Assembly: GCA_963082875.1 (NCBI GenBank)
Contig: OY720097.1
Span: 3,968,001 to 4,032,000, forward strand
Length of the DNA stretch: 64,000 nucleotides
Direction: 5' to 3'
Origin: Corella eumyota
Taxonomy: Eukaryota > Chordata > Ascidiacea > Phlebobranchia > Corellidae
Positions 50,404-63,300 of the stretch are shown here, piece by piece. A model generated the notes under the pieces. The model saw nothing but the letters and a program-made list of their open reading frames with translations. It searched no databases and had not been told where the DNA came from. Numbering within the stretch: the stretch's first letter is position 1; every line of letters starts with the position of its first letter. Made by a program: the position numbers and the translations under genes.

Positions 50404-50602
50404 AAACTTAAATAACCCTTTATACCAATAATAAAAAAATAAAATCGTTTTGAAACCTGAATAACCCTTTTTACCCGTAAAAAATAAAAAACGTTTAAAA
50501 ATTTTAATAACCTCTTTTGTCTGTATTTTAAAACTTAAATAACCTTTTATTTACCCGTGCCAAAAAAGTTAAGTTTTCAAACTTAAATAACCCTTTAAAC
50601 CT
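50404..50602. repeat. Degenerate tandem array of the motif AAACTTAAATAACCCTTT
   Basis: Five diverged copies of this motif, several followed by TACCCG, occur about every 40-50 bp (starting near 50404, 50452, 50494, 50531 and 50578). The copies differ by substitutions and small indels, so the array looks old. Confidence 0.6.
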
Positions 50603-50806
50603 AGGATCATTTTTATCGAGAAAAGTAAAAATCACATTTTGAGACAAAAATTGGTAGTTATAGCTGTATATTTGTTTCACACCTAAAAAAATTGTTGTCG
50701 TTTGGATATCCCCTTAAGAAGATGTTTTTTTTAATATTTTTGTCGGATATTATGACATATGTTCAAGCTATTTATAATCGCTGGGCTCAAAAGCTTATTG
50801 TGTGGC

Positions 50807-50862
50807 ATCGGTAAAAGTCGAACACGAAACCTTTCGGCTTTTAGTCCAGTGCCATAACCGAT
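50807..50862 (-). repeat. Degenerate tRNA-like/SINE-head sequence
   Basis: Read on the minus strand, ATCGGT pairs with ACCGAT over 56 nt. A TGGCACTGGAC segment resembles an A box, and GTGTTCGAC resembles a B box. An inner stem (AAAAGCCGAA with TTCGACTTTT) is also present. It is too short for a functional tRNA. A remnant of a tRNA-derived SINE or a tRNA pseudogene is most likely. Confidence 0.35.
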
Positions 50863-51429
50863 AAATTTACATATACTGATCTTTACCGCCCTCTTGAGGG
50901 CAAGCAATTTCGAATCATACCAAAATTAATCTGAAAAATTTTATTTTTTAAAAACAAAACTAACATTTACAAATAGTATTCGTTGGGTTATGATTTTATA
51001 AACAAACAAAATATATTGTGAGTTACCACAATTTATGATTGTATTAACATAAATGGAATTTTACAATAAAATTTTAAATCCCAATAATGTTAAAAAATTA
51101 ACAGTTAAAATACATATATACAAATTCCCAATGCTAGTACTAAACAGGTTCTGTACATTTTTTGCTTTTTTTTATTTAATTTTATTTAATACACCTTAGA
51201 ACTACAGGTAAACAATAATTTGAAGAATAATACCCAAGGCCAAGACAGGAAAACTGATTTTTTCTTCGTCATGTGATGAATTCATGACAGGACACATCAC
51301 ATCATAAAATATTATGCAGACTAAAAACCATGATGTGGTGAAACTGAATAATAGACTTTGGCATGGCACAGAAAGTCTATGATTTTAATCATATCATGAT
51401 TAACAGAAAGATTAAAAAACAGTATCACA

Positions 51430-52901
51430 TCATGAGGCTTCTTCATCACTATGACACATGTTTTCCATGAACACACACATCTGCGTTCGAAACCTCGATT
51501 TTTGACGTTCGTTACACTTTTTAAGTTGTGGTAAAAAGCTTAACAAAAATTGTCTGTCAGCTTCGTCTTGTACTTCCTCGGGGGTCAGAACCTGAATAGG
51601 CTCTAAAGAAAAAACAATTTAAAATAATTATTTGTTTAAATATTAAATTCAAATTAAATAGTTTTTGTCTTACCCTTTTTCCAGGCTTTGGCCAAAGCGT
51701 TAAACGTATCTTGCATTGCAGCTTCTTGGTATGGCCTTTTCTTTACCTTATCTTTCCACAACTGTGGCTTTCTAGGATAACAAACTGGAGATTTACCGAT
51801 TGTTTTCGGTAACCTTACAGTAGGTGCCATGATAATACGCCTCATACCTCCATGATCTTTGTCGCTCACAAGCCCATCATGAGCTATTACTACTGTTGTT
51901 TCACTTTTAATGTTGTCGGTATTTAAAGCTTCGGTGGTAAGCATTTCATTATCATTTTCATCATTTGACAATTCAAGATCTTCACCACTCTCATATTCTT
52001 TTTTAACAAAATAAAATTCATAATAATATTGATGTTGATATTCAGACCAAAAAAAAAATAATGATATTAAGACCAAAAAAAATAATAATTATGATTAGAA
52101 TGTTAAATAAGGTTAGGTTGGCATTGCAAATAACATATGGTGTTGCTATATCACGATTTAACCATACCAAAACACAAGTGCTAAAAATAGTTAAGTCAGC
52201 AAGCTTTTAATTACAATTCTTTAAACAAAGATTAAATTATACCAGTGTATTTTGGTTGTCTGTCATGTTCAGTAACATCCATATTGGTAAGCAAACCACA
52301 CGGACCTTTATTCAAATAAAATAGTCACATTTTAAAAAACAAAAAATCACATATTTAGATAAACTTATAGTCAGTACCAGTATTTAATATGTCCGATGTA
52401 ATGTATATATATTTTTTCATTAACAAAGACTTTTTGATAACAAAATTTATTACCTGTTTTGGACATTAAATGTAACTTAAAAGATGCCTTCCTTCCAAAG
52501 GTTTTCTGACAAAGTGGGCAGTGAAAATGACTTCGATTTACTTCAGAAACACTTGTTCGAAAAATACAATTCTTTCGACAAGAAAGAACATAAGCTACAA
52601 CAAAAATCATTTTTTTAAAATTTGGTTGCATTCTGTATATTTGTTAAGCTAAGCTAAGTCACATAACACTAACGGACTAGAGCAAATGCAAAACGTAATT
52701 TTTAAGATTACCTTGTTTTCCATCAATTTCACAAAACAACGAAAATCGAAAATGAACAGCGTTAATGTGTTTTTTAAAATCGTCGTAATTTTCAAGTTCG
52801 AAATCTTCACAATATGGACATTCTAAATTTGGCGGCAATTGATTGACGACTTCGTCCCAATTCGAAGCAAAAAAGCAACTGTTTAGCATATTGGTACTCA
52901 T
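51430..52901 (-). CDS. Zinc-finger and BESS-motif nuclear protein
   Basis: Five exons with matched phases: 52712-52901, 52454-52594, 52243-52305, 51674-51997 and 51430-51602, giving 296 residues. An N-terminal C2H2 finger (CPYC..H..INAVH, C-x2-C-x13-H-x4-H) is followed by a second finger-like unit beginning CPLCQKTFGRKASFKLH, whose last ligand is less clear (possibly a cysteine across the splice). An acidic stretch (GEDLELSNDENDNE) and a basic region precede the C-terminal BESS motif (DRQFLLSFLPQLKKCNERQ), a protein-interaction motif usually found in MADF-type transcription factors. No MADF or THAP domain is visible. A DNA-binding regulator is inferred, possibly of transposon origin. The acceptor of the fourth exon (TTAAAAAAG) is weak. 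An earlier in-frame ATG exists upstream of 52901. Confidence 0.7.
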
Positions 52902-54313
52902 GATTAAACTGCCTAAAATCTGGCAAAAAAGCAAAAGCCCGGTTAAATAAAGGCATATTTATTGCCTGACATTAAATTAATTAAAATCTTAGTTAATATT
53001 ATCTAAATATTGCATTATTTATCTAACACTAATCGTTTTAAATTTGGCAAAAGAAAATCCCCGAGCAAGTAACAGCAAACAGATCGGCCATCGTGCCAGG
53101 CATTTTTATTCGTGACGATCACGAATCACAAGACGTGCCACGCCATAGAATTTCAACCAATAGCGAGCAAGTAAACACAGTGATGGCGCCACTGCGGTTA
53201 TGTTAGAATTTTTGTTAACATCTAAACGTATATAGAAGCTAATGGAATAGTATTGTACAAAAAAATTTTAACCTTATTATTAACTGTATTTATAACCATA
53301 GAAAACTAACTTAACGTGAGTTTTTTATGTTATAACATAAGAGTTGCATAATTATTTAGTATTAATCAAAACGCTTGCAATAATATTAAAAATTCAATAG
53401 AGCAACCATTTTTCTCATGAATTAATTTACTGTTCCTTAAATCACTTTTAAATCTAATCTTATTTCGCAAACAACCCAAATTCAATTGTATAGCGTCATT
53501 TTATTGATTATATCATGCAAGATTGATCCAGTTAGTGCATAGAGTTAAACATATTAGGTGAAAAAAGGGAAAAATTAAAGATTTTAAACATTACCAGTTA
53601 AAAGGGAGTAAAAATAAAAGTGCCTTTGACAATATTAAAAATAGCATATTTAAACAAAAATTTAGTTCAAATAGTTAATTTTAAACTAATATTGTTTTTT
53701 ATAATGGACATTGTGCAAACAGAGTTATGATTTGTTACATCAAGCTATGTTAACCATATATTTCAAACAAACACATTAACTGTATAAGGCACGTAAGGCT
53801 TCTTGAAAAAGTATTGGCTTTTAGTATCTGTTTAACTATGGAATGGAAGCATTGTAAAAGCAGTATAGAAACACTGTTTTAAGGCAATAACTGGTAATAA
53901 ATATATAATGTACACATAATTTCAAAAAACTTAAATATGAATTAAAAGAAAATTAATTACAATATTTACAGGAAATTGTTTACTTGGTTAATTAAAACAT
54001 TAAGTAAATATATACAGTGATCAAAATAAGAGATAAGTATATTGCTATTAAACAATGTTTAAAAGAGGATGAAACAATACACAACTTAACTTAATAAAGT
54101 GCTTTACTGCTTTTTTGAAATGTTAAACAGTAGTAATTAAAATCAATAAAAGTCGTCTTAAAAATGATTATAAAAACTTGATAGTAAAAAAACATTAAAA
54201 CTTATAAAATTAAAATTTTTGATTAAATATTAAAAACCTGAAACTTGACGTAAAAAAAATAAATGTTAATGTTTACTATACAGAAATAATAAACAACGAC
54301 AAATCCTTTGAGT
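52902..54313. other. Intergenic between zinc-finger gene and PLD 3' end
   Basis: 1.4 kb with a short GC-richer patch at 53060-53200 that is a likely promoter for the zinc-finger gene. That patch includes an 8-bp-arm palindrome. The rest is AT-rich with nothing further recognised. Confidence 0.45.
53108..53126. promoter_or_regulatory. Palindrome ATTCGTGA-CGA-TCACGAAT upstream of the zinc-finger gene
   Basis: Perfect 8-bp inverted arms around a 3-bp centre, about 200 bp upstream of the start codon and inside the local GC-rich patch. The arrangement is that of a dimer-binding site, but the factor is unknown. Confidence 0.35.
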
Positions 54314-57300
54314 TTATGTCCATAAGTCAGTAGGGGCAATACCTTCTTTGGTTAAAGCGTCAGGAGTTAGATTTTCATCGCATAAAAAGAGAAGGGGCAA
54401 TAGCACAAGAGACCCTTTCACCTAATTTAAAAAATTTTAAATAAATGTAACCCAGAAATAAATTTGTGAAAAAATATATACACCCATAAAAAAGTTAAAA
54501 AAAATTTAAGTCTCAAAAATTTCATTAAATTACCTTAGTTAGTTCCTGCCTTGCCGCATCAACATCAGAGTGAATAAGTTTGTTTTTGTTAAATTCAGGA
54601 AAATCACTAACAGTCCGTACATAATCGGATGGTACACAACCAAATACCTAAACACAAGTCAAATTTAAATAAAAATACAATCAATTTTAGGTTAAAATAC
54701 TAACACTATATAGACTTTACTTGTATTAGCTTTTGCAATGTATTGCCATATAAGAAAAATGCTAAAAAGATCAAAACCTTTTCGTATGTAGTTGTATTAA
54801 TAGCAGCTGTTTTGGTCCAAATATCCTTAAAAAAATGCTCACTGACAACATCTTGGATGTCTTTAGTGTTGGGATGAGTTAATGGGTTGAAGGTGTTAAC
54901 TGTGAGGTCATAATCTTTAGGTAATAATCCAAGATGTTCACAAAAGCATTGACGACGTAATGCTGTGGCATATTTCCCAGCTTGATAAGGTCTACAAAAG
55001 ATTTTTATTTTTTATTAATTTAAGAAAAATAAAATTGTGTATTTTAAATCTTCTAATATTAAAACAAAATGTACTGATAATTTTAGAGCACTTCTAAAAT
55101 TTAGTAGGTCAACCCTTAAAAAAAAACACAACTTATTTAGATAAATTTCTGATGAGGGCCATATTTTTTAATAAAAAAAACTTACTGTCCATCCATGGTT
55201 GAATTAATAAAGTTTATGTCCTCAACTAAAATAGCAACTTCACTGTCCCTGGTACCTGACATGCTTCTATCGTTAATATTTGCGGAACCTATATAATAAC
55301 TTATAATTAAAACCAAGATGCAAAACAATTGGGTTAAATTAAGTGTTAAGCATTATTTAATAGATACAGCATTAAATCTTTAAAAAAATAAACAATGTTT
55401 TAAACATGGGTACTAGTATTTGCCACCACCAGCAATATAATTCAAAGGACATTTTAACAATATAAAACAGTAGCTTACCTATTATGACCAGTCTATCATC
55501 AACAATTAACATTTTACTATGAACGTAAATAAACTCTGTGATCGGTTTCTTTTGAAGTTCACTGTGGGTTCTTAAACCACAGAAGGATAAATATTTCAGA
55601 GCCTGCCCAGCACCAACTAAACATAGTTTTAAAAATGTTACTTGTGAAAACTTACAAAAAAATTACATATAGCTTAAATAAATGATAAAATAATGTAAGT
55701 TTATTAAAATTATTTACTTTCTCTGTTAAGGGATTCCATCAGAGATTCAGAACCTCTGTTTATACTCTTGTACTGCCAATGCAGGACTGATCTTATTGCC
55801 TGACTCTGGCTACTGTCACTGTAACATGAATACAAATGTTATGTAACTAAAATAAAAATATAAACTTTAATAAATCTAACTACAACTATTTTTATTTAAA
55901 AAACGGAAGTAAATATTACACATTTTGTTCTTAAATTCAATTAAATTTTATTAAATAATATTATTTTTTAAAGATGCTGTTTACTAATTTTAAAATATTC
56001 TCTTATATTTACCTGATGTCTCCCTTAAATCCAGGTAGAAGAGGCATAACAACATAAACCCTAAACTTCTTTTTATTTTTGTGTGCTCTGACAATTCTTT
56101 TAAACAATGCCTCACAAATCGAATTTTGAACTTGAGTGTCGTTGCGGCAGGTAATAAAAAATTGGTTCTAAATTAAATAAAAAAATTAATTAATGTTTAA
56201 AAAAATTCTGCTTTTAAAATTTTCTAAAAAAAGATAATATTACAAAAGATAATACTCAAAAAAATATATATTTGCAAATTAAACTATTTTTATTCCCTTT
56301 TTTACTCACATTCATTTGTTGTCAATCTAGACCATGAAAATACATTAAAATAAATAAGTGTTCTAACCTCAATGTAGATAAAGTGTTTTGAGTTTTCAAT
56401 TGCATAAAGATAGGCATTCTGTATTGATCTATCAGTGTGTGTTATACCTGCAGACCATTTTGATGAAGATCTTAAAATCTAGATTAAACAAAATTTAAAT
56501 CAACTTTGAAAAACAGCATAAAAAATCAAAAATGTTTTAAAAATATCACATTAAAATGAAGAAAGTGCTCAAAATAAACAACTTTAAACCTGGACATTAG
56601 TTTGAACAGCTTGTGGGTGCATCATATTTTTATTTATCATAAAAGTGTCATCTGTGTATGTTTTTGGTATAAGAAAGGGAACGTGGCTTGCAGTTTTTTT
56701 CTTTTGAACCTGAATTAACAAGAAGTTTTAAATATTTTTGGGCAAATTTGTACAATTGGCATATTTTAAATTAAGTGGTCTAAATAATCAATTAATATGG
56801 TTAAACATTGTTATATAGCAGTGCAGGATATCTTTAAAACCTCTTATTGTTTTTTTTAAATATAAAAATACTAACTTTAGTAAAGTTCCATCTTTGTATA
56901 AAATGGCGTGCAGCATCTCTGGCAGGTTTGCCATATGTGACACTTGCAATATCGTGCCACGGCTGCCGTGGCCACTTTGTCCTGTCTATTGCATCTAATT
57001 TAAAACAAATTTATTAATTTTTATGTGAGTACAAGGTTAAGAGAAATGCAGTCTGTGTTGGGCGGCACTAAAAGAATGAATAGTAAGAAACCATTGCAAA
57101 GTAGGATTGCCCATAAATTCAAACAGTTACACTGTAATAACATTACCGCCAGCATGGTGTAGTGGTAAAAACACTTGCTACACCACCATGAGATCTTGGG
57201 TTCAATCCCTACTGCTCTCATGCTGAAGCGGCCTTGAGCAAGGCGCTATGAACGGTATAAACTTTTGCTGAGCCAGCACTTAATCAGCAGCATAATTATC

Positions 57301-60300
57301 AGGCAATTATAATCTATAAAATCTCAAACTGCTAAAGACAACTTGAGACTAGGTCGGGGTGACTGATGTTACTCTATGTTTAGGTCACGCATTTAACCTT
57401 CCCACATCAAGGATAAAAATATATAAAAAAAAATAAAAAACATATAAAACGTTAATGTTTTAATATTCTAACCTCCAAAGGGATCATCCAGTTCCAGTAC
57501 ATCAGCATGAATGAAATTATTATAATCCTTACCAACCCATAACATAGAGTTATTAGCCTCTTCGACCTTGGTTAACATATATTTGTAAGCTTGAAAAAAA
57601 TTTTCTTCCTTTTTTTTCCCTGTTTACATTAAAATATTATTTAACGATATAATTTTTTTTTTAAATTAAAACAAAAATTTTTTGGAATAAAAGGTCCATC
57701 TTATCTTGATAATAATAAAGTAGTAATACTAGTGTATGTTTAAATGGATGGTGTGACGAGTGTAAGGTTTAAAACCATAAAAATAATATTTACAATATAG
57801 TGAAGACTGTTTGAAATATAACCTATGTGAATACACACAGACCTTAAATGAAAGGTAACAACTTAGTACTTTTATGAAAAACTTAAAAAAAGATTTTTCA
57901 CAAACCAAATGTACATAATATTGCGATATTTTTAGCAACTTATTTTTTCATATGCTTAAATACAACATTTAAACCAAGCAAAAATAACAGCAATATTATA
58001 AGTACTTTGCAAACTGGCACGATTCAAACAAAGCACACATTTATGACAAAATGTGTTTGCAACATTTCATGAATGTTTGACAATGCACACCATGGGACAA
58101 AAAACAATTCAGCGGCAACATCATGCAAAATAAACTTAAGTAATGTTATGAATATACCTTATCAGTAAACTATGATCAAGTTTCTCTAAATAATGAATGT
58201 AAAAATACAAGTAACTAGGTTAAAAATAAGAGTTAATATAAAATAATATTTAGTAAGTTAAAATGAATAAAGCTCAAAACTAATGTTTTTAATATTCCCT
58301 GTTAATTGTTACTACTACTAAACATCAAGCAAAAATATAAAGTATATATCTAAAGGGTTAAAGTAGAGGTTAATATGTCACTACACATCTATACTTTGCC
58401 TACTAAGCTACAACTATATACTTGTATAAAATTTTTATAAAAATTTTACAAAATTTGATGATACAAACTTTTATACCTTTCAGTTTGTCTTTTTTTGCTG
58501 CCTGCACAGCATCAAATAAGGTTGGCTTTGCACTTGGTGGAGCTGGAATGCGATTTTTTAAAGTTTTAACTAATTTTTATTAGAAGTAGTCGAATCAAAT
58601 GTTGACAAAAAGTTGATAAAATATTTTTTTTGCAAATTAAACAGCGGTCAAACTAATTTCTCCAACTAAACTTGCACCAAAAAACATGAAAACAAATTCT
58701 AAAAAACGCATGCTTTTTTGAGCAGTTAAAAATTAGGCAATTGTTGTGCTGATAAATAATAAAACCACACAGGCACACTCTATAATACTACGAAATCAAC
58801 CTACTTTCTTGCTTAGGTGAATGAACGACAGATTTGAGTTTCATCAAAGGAGATTTTTCGGATTGTTCATGTCGTTGTTCTAAAGGTGGGCCATGCAAAT
58901 TCAAGGTTTTTTAAGTTCATGCAATTATTATTGGCTTAGAACAGACACAAATTAGATTGAGTCTATTAGTTATATAGGCACACCCTTTGCAATTTTTATA
59001 CTACAATACAATTGTTAGGTAAAACAAAATTTCTAACACCCAAAATTGAAACAAAAGGCTTATGAAAAATTTAATTTAAAAAAGTATAATAAAATACCAA
59101 ATGAAATAAAAACAATCTAGTTTTTAGTAAATTTTAAATTTTTTTAATTATTGCATTTCGTGTAATGTCCTTATTTATAAAAAGTGATAAATCTGGTATG
59201 CTAGTAAAAACATAGAATTTAATAAAAACTTAACAAAAAATAAAAAAACTTAAATTATTTATGATAACTAATGACTAAATAGGTTTATAAACTATGGTTG
59301 CAACAATTTTTATGATAAATTATTAAAAACAAGGTATGTGTCAATTGATGCTAAGTAATAATAACTCACCGCAAACCTTAATGTTAGGTTGTTGAAAATT
59401 ATAAAATTTTTTATGATTTTTAAATATTGATTTTACCTTTTACACCACTGCTCTGTGGAACTTCTTCGTCAACTGCTGATTGCCTTTCCTGAAAAAAAAA
59501 TATATATAAACAAAAAAAAAAATAGCAACATAGTTAAAACATTATGTAGTAGTTAGTTAATTTACTTTTTAAAGCCCTTTTTGTTGTACACTTGCATTTA
59601 TACTTTTAGTTATCTAAAAAAAATATTAAACTATAAAATTTTAAGAATTACTTTTCTTCTTGCAGATAAAGATCGAAAAATTCTCGTTCGAAATCTACTC
59701 TTCGGAACTACAAAAACAAAATTATGAGTTGGAAAAAAAAACATTACATATCAATTCTACTCATCGGTACTTTAAAATAAATGCAATACCATTTATAATT
59801 TTTTCAAACAAACTTATATAATGTACTGTTTTTTTAAACTTTTTTACTGATCACATAATTTAACATATTTTTTTAAAAAACTTACCAGTTAAAGAAGATT
59901 CATTCATAGTAATAGCAGGGGGAGCCTAAACATAATAAGTTAAAAATTAATATTCTAATGTAATTCAATTTATTTACAAAAATGTTTTGTTCTGCCATAC
60001 TTTGCAAATAAATACAATTTTAAAATTATAAGTTTTATATATTATTATAAACAAAAATTTGTTTTACATAGTTTTGGAAAAGTAAAAATGTTGAATGCCC
60101 TGGTTTTTGTTTGTTTTTTAAACACATTAAAATAAATTATCTGTATACAGTCTGTCAACATAGGTTCTACATGAATAAACACAACAACCATGAAATATGT
60201 TATAATAACTAACAGTCTTCAATGTAGTTAAACATAAACTATAAACCTGATTTTGGAAAAATGAAAAAAAAAATTGGAAAACTTGTTTTAAAAAATGCAA

Positions 60301-63300
60301 AACGAAAAAAAATCCAATAAATTGTCATACCAAAAAACTAAAAATAAATAATATTAATAATTAAAAAATAACCTTTTCAGCGGATACTTGCTGCACCACT
60401 CCCATGGTCATAGCTCCAAACATGGTAAAAGCCATCGCAGTTGAGGACTGTGGTAATTCTTTTAATGGTTTTTGAGCTGGAGAGTCAACTGTGTCTTCAG
60501 CACTCTGGCAAAAAAAAAATTTAAAATGACATAAATTTTTTAATTTTTTATCAAATTTTTATTCAAATTTTAACAAAAAAGTGCCTTAAAAATGGAAAAG
60601 TATACAATTTAATGAATCAGTATGTGTTATTCTAATAGTAATAACTTACTGCTTCGCAGTCTATTTTGTTCCCCAGATCAGTTAGTCTATGAACATGGTC
60701 GTCCCATCTCCCATAACATAAATCAAGTCCACCAATAAAAGCAGTACTCTGATCTATCACTACTATTTTTTCATGGTGAGCATACAACAATGTATTACCT
60801 ACAAATTCAATTAAGATTTTAATATTTTTTTTAAGGATATAGCTAAAAAAAAGTTTAGATTAAAAATACTTTTATAATTCTCTTTTTAAGGAAGTTTATC
60901 GTTTTAAAAATGAAAAATAATATTTTGACAGAAAAAGTATATATAGAAATATTTACAAAATTAAAAAATTTTTTGAAAGTTTTAGGCGACCTTATAGCTA
61001 AAAAAAATAAACCAAAAACAATGATTTACTTGCAGAAAGGTCAGGGTGCCTCATAACACTAATATTCTTCGAGTTAAGTTCGACCAACAGCCGCTTTGTA
61101 TAAGCACTTCCAAGACCCACCGCAACCTCTACATCCTTATAAAGTTGCACGTAAATTTTTACTCCTTCGTCCTATGGTAAAAGGGTTAATCAATTGACAC
61201 AAAGTGATTTTTAATCAATAAATAAGGCATCAACTGAAGTTTGATGAATTATTGATCAATTTTAATTTATGATGAATTCTAAGTAGGAGTTCATAGATTT
61301 AACTAAAATGTTGAAAGCCAGGAGTAATCGATAGCTTGCACTTAATTAAATTGCAATCAATATAATTGTTAACATTTAATTTTACATAGTGGGAGGTTTA
61401 CATAGTGGGAGGTTATTAAAAACCAATAGCTAAATTATTAATTTAAAATAGAAAAACTCTATATCATTAAATAGGCCTAACTAGTATTATTTATTTATAA
61501 TAATTTAAATACGTTAGTAGAAAGATAATTAAATACGTTAGTAGAAAGATAATTTAAATTAATTTGAAAAATATTGAGACATCCTACGCAATGGCCTAAA
61601 AGCAATTAAGTTTAGTTAACATAAAAAGTCAAAAATAACTTAATACGATTTGCCTTAATAATACAAAGTCATTCAAAAGTTGCAATTAACATTTCAAAGA
61701 AAAATTAATAACCCAATATTCAAAATTTAGTTTTTTTTAAAAAAAGGAAAACATTCAAAAACACAAAATTTTACCGCTTTTCTTTTTAAAACTTTATCTA
61801 ATCTCCAATGATCAGTTTCACTGAGAGGTCGTTTAAGATAGATCTCCGGCGACAACCACCAATCCGTGATAAAAATCTCCTCTTTCGCTCCCTCTATTGC
61901 ATCTGCTACAGCATCCATGTATGTCCTTCCATCCACAAACCTAAAGTTAAACAAATTTTTTTTATTAAAAATTTAAACAAATCCATTTATGCTAAAAAAC
62001 TTTTTTTAAATAAAAGGTAAATTATAAAATGTAAAAAATGTCCAATTTGAATTTATTTATCCTTAGTATTTTTTATATTTAGAACCAAGTTAATCAAGAA
62101 ATTAGTAATTGACAATAGCTTTTTTTAAAAACAACCAAATTAAAAATATTTTAACATACCAGTGCGCATAACAATTTTCACGCTGTGGAGCAAACGATTT
62201 CAGTCTAATTTCAGAGCTGGCAAGGCCGCCCGATAAGTTTTGATGAGCAAATTCGATTGATTTTTTCCACTCTAAAGCTTGTCTATCTGTCCAACAGTTT
62301 ATTTTTAACCTATAAGCAAAATATTAAAGTCAATAAAACACAAACAAAATTTTGCAAAATGATTTGCAATTAACTCGTTAACTTTATTTTGAATATTGTA
62401 TTATTCACTAAAAATTTTTATTAATATCAAATTGTCAAGTTTGTTAGGCTATTTGTTGGAAAAAAATTAATAATTAAAAGCAAAATTTTTAAAGTTTTTA
62501 AAAAGGCTAATTTAGACTGAGATTTTAAATAAACATTTGAAAGTGTTTTTTTAAGTTATTGAATTAATTTATCTTACTGTCTTTGCGAAGAGTTTATTGT
62601 AATATGGGAAGACGGTGGTTGATGTACAACGGTGAAGTATTCATCAAACAACAACACCCCTTTGATGTTAGCCATCGAATCAAGATATGCCATAAACGTG
62701 TCCTTAATAATAAACCATCTACACAGAACATCACACAGAACATCAAATAATTACAAGCTTAAAACAAATATAATATCATGTACCTAGCACAGATAGCATC
62801 TGTATGCTGTAATGATTAAAACATTAATCACAGACTATGATGTTTGCGATATGTTCTTCATATTTGTTTTAAAATTGAATTACAAAAAATTGTGTTTACA
62901 TAAGTTTATAGGAATTCATGTTTTTGCTTTAAATGGCGCTACAAAATTTTAAACACAACGCATTGTAAACTATTAATCAAATGTATGTATGGTTTAACAT
63001 TAAATCAAATAGGTTTATTAAATGTCACAGTTAGTAACAGGGCATAAAAAACAATTAAAATAAATACTATTTTGAGCTTAACATGACATGCAGGACTTCC
63101 ATCATTGTTAAATAAAAATTTAAAAAAAATTACCTGTCATCATATTACTTTGATAAATTTGTTATATTTAACACAAAAAAGGCAACGGTACAAAAAAACA
63201 CCAGTTTATCAAATTTTTTGATTTTTTAAAAATTAAACGAAAGATTTAATTTACCTCTGATCCCATTTTGCACATAGACTTGAGTTTGAACAACATTTTA

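Noticed and set aside
50807-50862. Functional tRNA gene
   Set aside because: Only 56 nt between the outer stems, poor A-box match and no complete cloverleaf.
55186-60798. Two separate PLD genes instead of one
   Set aside because: The two HKD motifs lie in one phase-consistent exon chain with the standard PLD1 domain order.
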